This document shows, one piece after another, positions 1 to 10,489 of a stretch of 30,000 bases of DNA. The stretch spans positions 377,501 through 407,500 of the forward strand of contig JACVTC010000140.1 in assembly GCA_016946835.1 (NCBI GenBank). Reading direction: 5' to 3'. Made by a program: the position numbers and the translations under genes. Every line of letters begins with the position of its first letter. Within the stretch, counting starts at the first letter, position 1. The notes under the pieces are model-generated. The model saw only the letters and a program-made list of their open reading frames with translations, was not told where the DNA came from and made no database searches. This stretch comes from Neocallimastix lanati (nom. inval.) (lineage: Eukaryota > Neocallimastigomycota > Neocallimastigomycetes > Neocallimastigales > Neocallimastigaceae).

Positions 1-18
1 TAAGTCTAAAAGAATTTT

Positions 19-201
<183 letters not shown>

Positions 202-299
202 GCAATTCTTTATACTAAAAATTTACGAAATAATAATAAATTAAAAAAAAATTTTTTTATTTAATTACAGTTTTTATATTATAAATTTTATTTTCAATT

Positions 300-640
300 T
301 ATAGTAATTTTGAAAACTATAAACTTTACTTATTTATTCATTTATTAATTACATGAATGTTTTTTTAAAAAATCCAAAATTAATAAAAAATAAACATTAT
401 TTTTCCAATTTGAATATAATAATTTTTTATATAGTAATATGAAGTATAATATTCAAAATAAATTGTATAAATAAACAAAGATAAGCATAGAAAAAAGTTC
501 ATATACAACAAACCTCACTTGCAGATTGTAAGATTTCTGTTTAAAGGAATTCTTATTCCGGGTTAGGGTTTATATCATTGGCCCTGTTGGCGTGCATTTT
601 CAGTATTAATGTTCCTGGTTATTTTGCGCATATGTCATCG
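300..640 (+). repeat. Dispersed degenerate repeat, copy 1
   Basis: This stretch is collinear with 3100-3450, at a nearly constant offset of about 2800 to 2815 bases. Shared landmarks are ACATGAAT (352), ATATTCAAAATAAA (about 450), AACCTCACTT (511) and TCCTGGTTATTTTGCGC (612) against TCCTGGTTAGTTTACGC (3427). GC content rises inside it, unlike the flanks. The part after 512 is diverged by indels. No coding frame is preserved. It is probably a non-autonomous element or a fragment of an older one; the family is unknown to me. Confidence 0.6.
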
Positions 641-1593
641 AAATAGTAATTCTTGTCGAGTACAAACCCTAGGCATAATTTCTATAAAGAATATTAAAGT
701 AGTTACACACTTCCATATAGGTAGATATTATCCCTTTTGGACAGCCTTACTAAGTGTTCAGCATTGGGGTTCTAACATGCATATAATTGTTGAGAGTTTT
801 TCTAGTACTATTTCTCGAATACTACTTTTTGAAGAGAGGCTATTATAATCTAACCCATATAAAATTTGTTTTATCTCTATGTATCAATGTCAAAAAGATT
901 TCAATTTAGTAGAATATATCTACATCACAGGTAGAATATATCTATATAGACACATGAAATTATTTATCCAAATGCTAGCAATTCCCTTATAAATATGTAG
1001 TAATAGCGCAACCCTCTCAGTACTGTATCTTGAGAGTGGTTTATTTCATCAAGTTGCATTTCTCCAATTGAAAATTATTAAATGATTAAATAAAAAAATT
1101 AAAAAATTACTAATATTGATGCATTTATTTTTTTAAAAATATGTTTTTATAATTAAATATTATAAATAATTATTTTATTATTATTTTACAAAATATTAAA
1201 AATATATTATTTGTAAAAATAATATTAAAATTATATTGATCATTAACTAAATATTATAAAAAAGTTTTAAAAAACATTTTTTGAATTTTTATTTATTTAT
1301 TTATTCATTCATTTATATCAATACATCACTTATCGAAATGCAACTCTCACCCTAATTACCATATTCCGTAAAAACTCTTGTAAAGAAAACTTGGAAAAAG
1401 AATCGAACCAAGAGCCTTATGCATGTTAGCCCAAGGACTAACAACCAGAGTAGAAACTGGTTTGATTTCCACTAGTAAGGAAGTTATATACTCAGTACCA
1501 CATCACATATATTTATACACACATTATTCAGAAAATTATTAATATTACCATGATTTTCACCAATTGACATAATTTATTACTTTATTAGTAATG
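641..1593. other. Intergenic DNA with moderately GC-rich relic sequence
   Basis: 641-1080 keeps a more mixed base composition than the flanks but has no convincing gene; an open frame across 609-848 encodes nothing recognisable. 1081-1320 is AT-only. 1321-1500 is again mixed and contains the tRNA-like sequence described separately. These patches look like decayed mobile DNA in an AT-rich background. Confidence 0.5.
1395..1475 (-). other. tRNA-like / SINE-head-like relic
   Basis: On the minus strand, 1409-1400 reads GGTTCGATTC, a good match to the Pol III B box (GGTTCRANNCC). Upstream at 1440-1429, TAGTCCTTGGGC matches the A box (TRGYNNANNNG) with one mismatch. A TTTTT run follows the B box. 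The A-to-B spacing (31 nt between starts) is too short for a complete tRNA and no cloverleaf closes, so this is at best a decayed tRNA or the head of a tRNA-derived SINE. A B-box-like GGTTTGATTTCC lies on the plus strand at 1459-1470, giving an imperfect inverted repeat. Confidence 0.3.
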
Positions 1594-1600
1594 ATACTAT

Positions 1601-1607
<7 letters not shown>
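1594..1607. repeat. Left target-site duplication of the LINE insertion
   Basis: ATACTATTATTTTT is identical to 2530-2543. Its T-rich end runs into the element's poly(T), so the exact inner boundary is uncertain by a few bases. Confidence 0.8.
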
Positions 1608-1637
<30 letters not shown>

Positions 1638-2529
1638 CAGGGAAGAGAATACACTTCCAAAAACTTTATTAAATTTTATTTTAAAAAATACATATAGGTG
1701 AAAAGTACATTAGAAATTAAAAATAAAAAATTAAAAATAAAAAATAAAAAATAAAAAAGCTCGAAAATACTATGTATTTCGGCAAGTTGTACTATGCGGG
1801 AATTTTACCCTTCCTATCAAATAAAAAAGAAATAAAATTTAGAAGTAACATCCTTAAAATAGATAGTGTGGTGTCCACTAAACTCTCCCCGGATTCATCA
1901 TTTATTGAGCTACTAGGGCGAGAATCACCCTTCGTAGTAATAGATGATAATCCTGTATTTTCATTATGCCTTATCAGTACGACGTCGACGCTCTTGGTTA
2001 AGTTTGATATTTTGCAATACCTATCAAATAATAGCTCAAACGAACTACTTATGATAGGTATTGCATTTGTTAAGAATTCCGCCAAGCCCACAATTTTTGG
2101 AACAGGTGACTCAGATGAACCTTTGAAAAGTAGTTCATTTAAATGTCTCTGTTCCCCACTATCGAAATGTAGTTCATTTAAAACTAAAGTCCCACCAAGA
2201 AGGAACAAGTATATATAATGATTGATATAATCTTCAAAATCAGAAATAGAGTCATAGGAAGAAAGAGGATTAAACGCTCTAATCTTCCTAAGGAATAAAA
2301 CATAGAGATCATCGATGAAATTTAAAGAATTCCATCTAAAAGATGCAAGAGCATCGCATTTAAAAATCCAATGTTCAAAAGATTGATTACCTTCACCACA
2401 ACATGGGCAGGACTTTGGACAATCTTCTGAAACTCTACCCATTCTAATAGCAATAGTAGTATTGTATTTATAACCACAGCGTAAACGTATAATCCACGAA
2501 AATCCTAAGTTGAATTGGGGATATTTTAA
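1603..2529 (-). mobile_element. 5'-truncated LINE (non-LTR retrotransposon) 3' end
   Basis: Three features agree. The minus-strand reading frame encodes the C-terminal part of a non-LTR reverse-transcriptase polyprotein with a CCHC knuckle. The minus-strand 3' end finishes in a poly(A) tract (T run 1603-1634), with an AATAAA signal about 30 nt before it (near 1665-1672). A perfect 14-bp duplication brackets the unit (1594-1607 and 2530-2543). That is the signature of target-primed reverse transcription with 5' truncation. The body (about 0.9 kb) is visibly more GC-rich than the surrounding DNA, as expected for a recent arrival. The 3' UTR, about 157 nt, includes an A-rich (plus-strand) stretch at 1716-1758. 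Confidence 0.88.
1792..2529 (-). pseudogene. LINE ORF2 C-terminal fragment (reverse-transcriptase zinc knuckle region)
   Basis: The frame is open from an in-frame TAG near 2531 down to TAG at 1792-1794. The first ATG, at 2442, is internal to the family homology, which extends upstream through FSWIIRLRCGYKYNTT. The LR-x-G-Y segment followed by MGRVSEDCP and a C-x2-C-x8-H-x4-C knuckle (Cys12, Cys15, His24, Cys29 counted from that Met) is the typical end of the reverse transcriptase in non-LTR elements. The endonuclease, polymerase fingers and palm are all missing, so it cannot mobilise itself. The roughly 190 residues after the knuckle are not recognisable to me. The remaining frame has no stops, which argues for a fairly recent insertion. 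A 148-codon open frame on the opposite strand (1772-2218) is a shadow. Confidence 0.82.
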
Positions 2530-2714
2530 ATACTATTATTTTTACTATCACTAATATTAATAGTCCTATTTTCACTTTCATTAATATTTATATTCCTATT
2601 TTTATTATCAATACTATTACTATTATTAACAATATTTTTTTGATTGCTATTATTATTAATATTATATACTTCATTACTAATATTAAAATCAGTACTTGAT
2701 TCTATATTGTTCAT
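2526..2714 (-). other. Small Asn-rich open frame at the LINE insertion point
   Basis: The frame starts at ATG 2714 and encodes 62 residues dominated by Asn, Ile and Ser. It ends with a degenerate 10-residue repeat (NRNININESE, NRTINISDSK, NNSI). The last codons lie in the target-site duplication, so the frame was interrupted there by the LINE. On the far side of the insertion the same frame continues for about a dozen codons before TGA. It could be an exon of an Asn-rich gene, but AT-rich low-complexity DNA produces such frames by chance, and I see no splice sites or homology that would settle it. Confidence 0.25.
2530..2543. repeat. Right target-site duplication of the LINE insertion
   Basis: ATACTATTATTTTT is identical to 1594-1607 and sits exactly where the LINE frame loses homology and the Asn-rich low-complexity sequence begins. 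Confidence 0.8.
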
Positions 2715-3099
2715 ATCTATGTGTTTCGTTACTATTTGATATCGGACAATATTTGGTAATTACAAAAAATTTTTCAAGAAGAATTTCAATTTCCATATAA
2801 TATTTCATTCGAAATTCACAGAAAAGACAGTATTTATAAAATTAGTGTCAATCAAGGACTACTATTTTCTTTATAAAAATAAGAAAAGCATTCTGGATAG
2901 TGGTCTTCAATCATATTGGTAGTTTTGGCAACACAAGCATTAAATTTATATCCCCATTAGAAACAAATGTTATATTCAGTATACTTAATAAATTTGTGAA
3001 AATTAGAGACTACATATTTATAAGTCATAGTCTTTATCGATTTTCTAATCATATCTAGGTAAAATTTTTTTTTATTTTTTAATTTTTTTTTTTATAGTT

Positions 3100-3450
3100 G
3101 CAGTTATTGCGAACTTTAATTTTTATTTATTTATTATTCATTAATTATTTACATGAATATTTTTTATATTACAAAAAAACACTGAATTATTAATAAAAAA
3201 AATAAATATTTTTTTATCCATTAAGAACATAATAATATTTATAATAGTAACATGAAATAAAAATTAATATTCAAAATAAAATACATAAGTAAATTCAGAT
3301 AAAGGTTCCAATGCAACGAACCTCACTTCCTTATGGATTAGGGTTTGAATTGACTATATGAAAGAAATTATGATCTTCTCCTTCGGAACCTGCTAACCTG
3401 TAATACTATATTTTCAGCGTTGACGCTCCTGGTTAGTTTACGCTTAAGAA
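3100..3450 (+). repeat. Dispersed degenerate repeat, copy 2
   Basis: It matches 300-640 in the same orientation. Strongest shared parts are ACATGAATAT (3151), the AATATTCAAAATAAA segment near 3270, AACCTCACTT (3319) and the ATTTTCAG...TCCTGGTTA block ending near 3443. The middle (3330-3410) differs by insertions and substitutions. There is no coding frame. Two direct copies about 2.8 kb apart could suggest LTRs, but the similarity is too low and no terminal TG/CA is seen. Confidence 0.6.
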
Positions 3451-4123
3451 AAACTTCACAATTGTTTTTTCTGATGGTAATTTATCTAATTAGCCTACAA
3501 AAATTTTTCTTTCCTATGCATGACATCTACAACGTGATAATAAAGAAAATATGGTAATCATAACTTTAATTATTTTCTATAAATTTATAAATTCATAAAT
3601 ATTATATTTATTATCAATTATCATTATCAAACCTAATTGATTAACAACCTTTTTTTTATTTTACTATTTTTAAATAAAATATATATATAAAATTTAAAAT
3701 TAAAGATCAATTATATATCATTTGTTTATTTAAAATCTTCTGAATTAACTATATAAATAACATTTTATATTTTCCTTTTTACTAAATATTATTACTTCAA
3801 AAAATTACTAAACTTTGAAATTATAATATCTAATTACTAATAATATTATTTTATTAACAAATATACATTTTACAAAAACAACAAAATAAACTTTTAAGAC
3901 ACTATAAATTAAATTTACAATATTCCTACTTTTTTTACAATTTTTTATTATTTTTATTGATTTTACATTTTTATTGATTATTTATTATTATATAATTCTA
4001 TATTATTATTTTATCTAAAAAATCAGTAATTATATCCATATTACCTATATAAATTTATAATAAATAAAATAATTCATTAACATATTTTACTTTTTTTATT
4101 CAATTTATATTACATATATATAT

Positions 4124-4213
4124 ATTATAAGCTCATTGTGGGTATGTTGTTTCTCAGCACTGAATAAATTCTTAGAGTGGTGCATGAACATTGATTTAAT
4201 CCTTGCTTATAAT
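4124..4213. ncRNA. GC-richer patch bounded by 9-bp inverted repeat; candidate structured RNA
   Basis: ATTATAAGC (4124-4132) and GCTTATAAT (4205-4213) are perfect inverted arms around 72 nt that are far richer in G and C than the kilobases around them. In very AT-rich genomes such islands are often structured RNA genes. I could not match it to a tRNA, U6, 5S or an obvious C/D or H/ACA box RNA, and a decayed mobile fragment would look similar. The strand is unknown. Confidence 0.2.
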
Positions 4214-6497
4214 TAATAATTACTTTAAGTAAATATATATTTACCTGTTTAACTTTTCTTCCCTTTTTTGCTAATACAGTATTGAACTACTTACTCAACT
4301 TCATCTATTTATATTAAAAATTAATATTACTAAATATTAGTTCCTTATTTCAATATCTCTTACAAAATAAATTATTTATTTCAATTTGTTTCTCAGGGTT
4401 AAAAAGCTCTATATTTATTATTTCTTTCATATATATTTAGATTTAAATATAATCAAACTTAAATAGTTCATCTCAGAAACAATTGTACTGTAATATATAA
4501 TATAATATTATCTTCTTCCAATTACCTTATATACTCTTTTTTCCTTATTTACAAATTATATACTTTTTTTGACTTTAGAGAAGGAAGATTAATAAAAATA
4601 TAAATTTCTTACTTATATACTAATATTTATATCACTAAACGATTGGCTTAAAATTTGATAAATTTATTGGCTAATTAAATATGTATACATTAATTATAAT
4701 AATGTAAAATTTTTATTTTTAAAAATTAATATAATAATTATAATAATTATAAAGTAATATGAAGGAGAATAATTGAAATAGGTATATTAAAGTATATAAC
4801 ACTTATTTAAAATGCAAAAAAAAAAGAGTAGAAAGGAAGCTGTACCAAAAATTGTAGAGGAAATAATTATACAATTGACATTATAAATTATCCTATAAAT
4901 CATAAAATAATTTTTCATTAAAATTAAATTATATTTTATTTAATAATATAAAATAGAATTTCTTTTAATCTCCAAATATAATAAATAAATATTTACATTG
5001 AAATAAGAAATCTCTTTAACAATTAAATTTTCAAAATTATTAATTTTAATTTAAAAACTAAAAGATATCTTCAATGATAGGAGATCTTAAAGTAAATGTT
5101 AATAATTTATGAACAATAAATTTAATAAATAAAAATATTTAACTTAATAAAAATAGTGAAAGAATAATTTTAAAGATAAAATAAAACCAATTTTAAAAAG
5201 TTTAATCAAAAATAGTTAATGATTTATTTTTATCAAATAAATTAATTTTTTAATTTTTTGATATCGTATTGAATATCGTCGGGTAATCAATTTAATGACA
5301 AATAGATAAATAATTAGAATATTCAAATAAGTTTACACTAAAGATATTAAGCAAAAAATTTTAAATCTGATTCTAATAAATATTAAAATAAGTTTAAATT
5401 TTCCTTCATTGTAATTATGGACCTAAAAAATCTCTATTTTTTATAAAATATATCAAGCTGTCATACATTTTGATAAAAATATATAGTAAAGCAATTATAT
5501 CATTTTCATAAATTAGTAAATAATCATATGAAATATTTTTTTATTACTATTAATATATTAAAATATTCGATGTTAGTCCTATTTATTTTTTTTCAAATAT
5601 AAAATAGTTATTAATGGAATTAAATTATTGATACTTTGTAAAAAGTATTAGTTGATGAAAAATATAAATATTAATTATAATTGCAAATCCTTATACTAGA
5701 AATATTTTATTTATTTATAAATTATTATTAAAAAATCATTAAATAATATCTAAATAAAATTAAATTTTTAAATTTATATTATTTATATAATACAAATAAA
5801 ATAATTATAAAAATTAACCCTTTAAAAAGGTATAATTTATTTATTAAAGTTTATTTTTACATAATAAATTAAATAAATATTTAGTTATAATAAATTTAAA
5901 AATAAATTATATTAAAATTTTTAATTATATAAATCAAAACAAAAAAAAAAAATTATAACTTCATAATAATCTTATTTAATAATAAAAATTTTATGTATTA
6001 ATAATATATATATATTTTTTTGTAGTTAATTTTTCAAATTATATGCAATAGCTGATTAAATTATATTAAAATAAATTTAAAAGAAAAATTGAATAAAGTT
6101 TAATTATTTACAATTATTATTTTTACTGATATTAAATTTTAATTTAGCGGAGATTGATATAAAAAAATTAATTAAATACTACCATTAAAAAAAACTTATT
6201 AAATTATAATTATTGTTAATTATTCATATTTATAATAATTGTATATTATTTAAAGATATATTATTTTATTAAATAAAAATAATATATAAAGATTATATAA
6301 TATTGATTTAAAAAAATAATAATAAATAAAATAATAGTAATGATCAAATTTGCTTTTTATACAGTAAATTATATAATAATTAATTAATTTATGATTAATT
6401 ACTTTACTAAATTTTAAACATTGAAACTGTCTTAAAAAAATTATTGAATATTTCTATATAGTACTTTTAATTAATATTTAATAAATTTTTTATTATC

Positions 6498-6498
<1 letters not shown>

Positions 6499-6534
<36 letters not shown>
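6499..6534. repeat. Poly(A) homopolymer, 36 bases
   Basis: An uninterrupted A run in AT-rich intergenic DNA. No retroelement body or duplication is visible beside it. Confidence 0.95.
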
Positions 6535-6536
<2 letters not shown>

Positions 6537-8062
6537 TTAAAGTTTAATGAAATGATTATATATAAAATATATAAACTAAACAAGATTTAATAATAAAAAA
6601 TAATTATAATATAAATGTTCTATATTTAATATTTTATAACTAAAATAAAAAGATATTAATGTTATGTTTAAAAAAAAATTAATACAATCATTTTTTTTAA
6701 TCATTTTATGCAATTTATTATTATATATTTAATGTATTAATAATTTAACTAAGTATAGTATAATAAAAAAAAGTTTTATATTTTAAAAATGTTTTTATAT
6801 AAATCTATTAGTTATTCACTTTAAATGTTTAATAAATAATAAATTAAATTTTTTAAAACTTTTTTTATTAATTTAAACATACTTCATTTTGTTCATTTTG
6901 TAAATTCAAAAATTCTATGTTTTGGATATATGATTTATTAATAATACCACACAAAATTTGTTTAATATTTCTGAATTCAATATTATTATTATTTATATTT
7001 TTACTATCATATTATATTCTTACTACCATAATATTATTAGAGAATAAATATTATAATTTTTACTATCTTTATAATATATTCTCATTTATTTTATAAAACT
7101 AAAAGAAGGAAAAAAAAATTAAATTTATTAAATAAATGATTAAAAAAAAAATAATTAATATATAAACCAAAATTAAATAATATATAAGCGCAATACAAAT
7201 AAAAATATATATTATTTCTTTGTATTATAGGAATATATTAAAATTTTAATATAGAAAAAGTGTAAATATTAAAATAATAAAATAATTTATTTTTTACTAA
7301 TTATATATATATATTTATATATTCTTTAAATTAATAATATTTGATTGAAATTTATTATAATTAAATCATCAATTTAAATATATAATGTTTTCAATATATT
7401 ATTTAATTATTAATTATCCATAATAATATTAAATAATTATTAAAAGAAATATATTTTTTAATTGTATCATATTTTTTAAAATTAGTTTTTTATTTTTTTT
7501 TTTTTTTTTTAATAAAATTTCATTATATAATATTTTATGACCATTGTGGTAAAAAAAAGTATTTGCTTTTATAATTAAAGTGAGAGTGTTAAAATCTTCT
7601 GTTTTGATAATTAAATTAATAAAATATCTAATATAAATAATATAAATAATATTAATTAAACAATGGTTTAATTAATTTCTTTCAATTCTTATCAATTTAT
7701 ATCACTTCATTATAAAAATTTTGAATAAAATATTTTAAAGCAAATAAAAATACAAATTAAAATAAAATAATAATATAAATAATATAATTATATAATTATA
7801 TGTAAATTAATAATTAATAAAACAATTAATTTTTACTAATAAAATTATACTTTAATTAATTAATAATTTTCTAATTTTTTTGTTAAAATTCCATTAATTA
7901 TTAATTTATATTTAAAACAAGTTCAGTTTGTTATATTTTAAATACGTTAAAAAAAATTGTAATAAATATAATATTTAATGTTTAAAGCAAAGAAAATAAT
8001 ATTATTAATAGGTAATTAAATTAAAGAGAAATAGTATATATTTAACATCTTAAAATTTAACA

Positions 8063-9468
8063 ATGTTATGTCAATCAAAAAATGTATATCCATATGAAAA
8101 TGTTCAAAATACAATAATTAATGATTCAAAGGTATTATATAAGGATAAATTATATTTAATTTTAGTAAATATAGTAATTATTTCTCTTTAAGAAGTAATA
8201 ATAATGACATAAACATAAATATAATATAAAATATATTTAAATTTTTTTTAGGCAAAAAATAATGAAAATGAGGAACTTCAAATTTTTCAGAAAGAAAACT
8301 ATTATGAAAAAATTCAAGGAAACATGTTAAAACTTAAGAAAAATCAACCCCAGAAGTTAATGGTTAGTAAACTATATATATATATATATAATAATATTTA
8401 TTAATCTCATAATAATTTATCATTTTTTATATATAAATTATATTAAAATATATTTATAGACAAATGAAGAGATATTACAAGAAAAAGGTAACGTTTTATT
8501 AAATATAAATATTTAATACTTAAATATTATTATTTAAAAATTCATTTTTCTAATAATGAAAAAAAAAAATTTTCATTTAAATAGCAAGAAGACAATCGTT
8601 TAAGAATTCTTTTTTAACAGTACATTATGACAACTTAATAAATAAAAATATGGAATATAGATATGGAAATAATTTAAATCAACAATTTTCATTTCAAAAT
8701 TATTTGATTTCACAATCATATAATGATTTATTATTACAACAACAACAACAAATACAACAGTTAACAACATCAGATATGTCTCTACAATTATTTCAATTAC
8801 AAAATAATATAATAAATTATAATTCAAATCCATCCTTATTATTTCATTCAATAAAGGAACCATTTTATGCAAATCAACATTATTCCCAGATTCAAGAATC
8901 AGCGTATTCACCAATTACTTTATCATCTCAAGCACAAAGACCAATTTTAACTTCATCGCATCAATTTACAAACCAATATTCCCAGCAAGTACAAAATTTA
9001 TATAATAATAATACTTTTAATGATATACCAAATATAAATGATAATGTTAATAATAATGTTAATAATAATAACAAAAAAGTTACAACTGATAATATGGAGA
9101 ATATACATATAATATCAATTAATGAAAAAATAAATGAAAATTTGTCAAAATCTAATAATAAAATTACTAAAAAAAAAAATAAAGAAACAAATAATTCAAA
9201 TAACATTAATATAACTATGATTAGTAGTATAAATAATACAAAATCCGATGAAAATGTTAATCCCAAAAGCAATGAAAATAGAAATTCGATAAAAGAAAAT
9301 AAAGAGAAAGTAGTAATAAATAATAATAAAATAAATATAAAAATTATCGAAATTAATGATAAAAGCAAGAATAAAATAATTAAAGAAAATATTGATAATA
9401 CTTCATTAAATGATAAAAAAGAAGAAAAAAATGAAAAGCAAGGTTGTGAAAATAATGAAACTATAGAA

Positions 9469-9506
<38 letters not shown>

Positions 9507-9625
9507 TAATAATAATAATAATAATGAAAATAATGATACTATACAAAATAATAATAGTAATAATAAAAATAATGATACTATAAAAAATAATAATAGTAAT
9601 GAAAATAATGATACTATACAAAATA

Positions 9626-9698
<73 letters not shown>

Positions 9699-10378
9699 TA
9701 ACGAAACAGAAAATATAATAAAAGCAGAAGTAAATGATGTTAATGAATGTGAAAAAGCAACATTTTATAATTTTATTGCTTCACCCCCATTCAATAATAA
9801 TAAAAATTTAGAAAAGGAAGTTAGAAATAACTTTTCAAAATCAATTCAGTTACAGTCACCTCGATCTCAGTCTCCTATACCAAAAGTTGAAATTTGTAAG
9901 CATATTCCAGTCCAACTCCAATCACCTCAATCACAATCACAAACCCCACAACAAATGAAATCCCCAACATTTATTATGCCTTCCAAAAAAGATACAATTT
10001 TGACGTCACCGGTAGAACCAAAAATACTAACATCACAATCATCAGTAAATGATCTGAAATTCCTAAAAATAAATGAAAAACTTAAAAAAACAATAGAAAT
10101 AAAGAAAAATGAAATAAATACCTCTTCAAAAATATTTAAAAATAAAAATAATCAAAATGTTGAAAATGAAAATATACCTGAAGCATCAAATAATAAAATA
10201 TTAGAAATATTAGAAACTAATAAAAGAAAAGAAAATGCAAACGAAACAGATAATATTAATTTAATTAAATCATTGAATGAACATCCACTTGTCAACCCAG
10301 AAATACCTGGAAATAAATTGCAAGAAAATAATACATCCGAACATTGTAATAAAAAATTAAAAGAAAGTATCGAATCAG

Positions 10379-10418
<40 letters not shown>

Positions 10419-10421
10419 TAA

Positions 10422-10489
<68 letters not shown>

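Larger units (their letters stand above)
3451..8062. other. Gene-free AT-rich intergenic region
   Basis: Almost pure A+T with no reading frame that I can support. A 24-codon frame from ATG 4812 (Lys-rich start) is too short to call. Landmarks are a GC-richer patch at 4124-4213, a 36-A homopolymer at 6499-6534 and a short T run near 7493-7510. The last kilobase presumably holds the promoter and 5' UTR of the gene starting at 8063, but no specific element can be singled out. Confidence 0.7.

Noticed and set aside
555-575. TTAGGG-like words (also at 3337 and a GGATTAGG run near 13573).
   Set aside because: Single or imperfect copies inside dispersed repeats; not a telomere array.
609-848. Plus-strand frame of 79 codons.
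   Set aside because: It overlaps the end of a degenerate dispersed repeat, is not preserved in the second copy, and matches nothing I know.
1772-2218. Plus-strand frame of 148 codons.
   Set aside because: It lies opposite the LINE frame, which has the CCHC knuckle and tail; this one has no recognisable domain.
300-3450. Direct repeats as LTRs of one retrotransposon.
   Set aside because: Similarity is low, there are no TG/CA ends, primer site or gag-pol frame, and the DNA between them contains an oppositely oriented LINE with its own duplication.
4812-4886. 24-codon frame with a basic start (MQKKKSRKEAVPK).
   Set aside because: Too short, no clear splice partners or homology; noted only as a possible exon.
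9406-9621. Minus-strand Ile-rich frame, and similar ones at 8961-9368 and 10292-10814.
   Set aside because: They are complements of the AAT-rich coding exon of the TEAD-fold gene.
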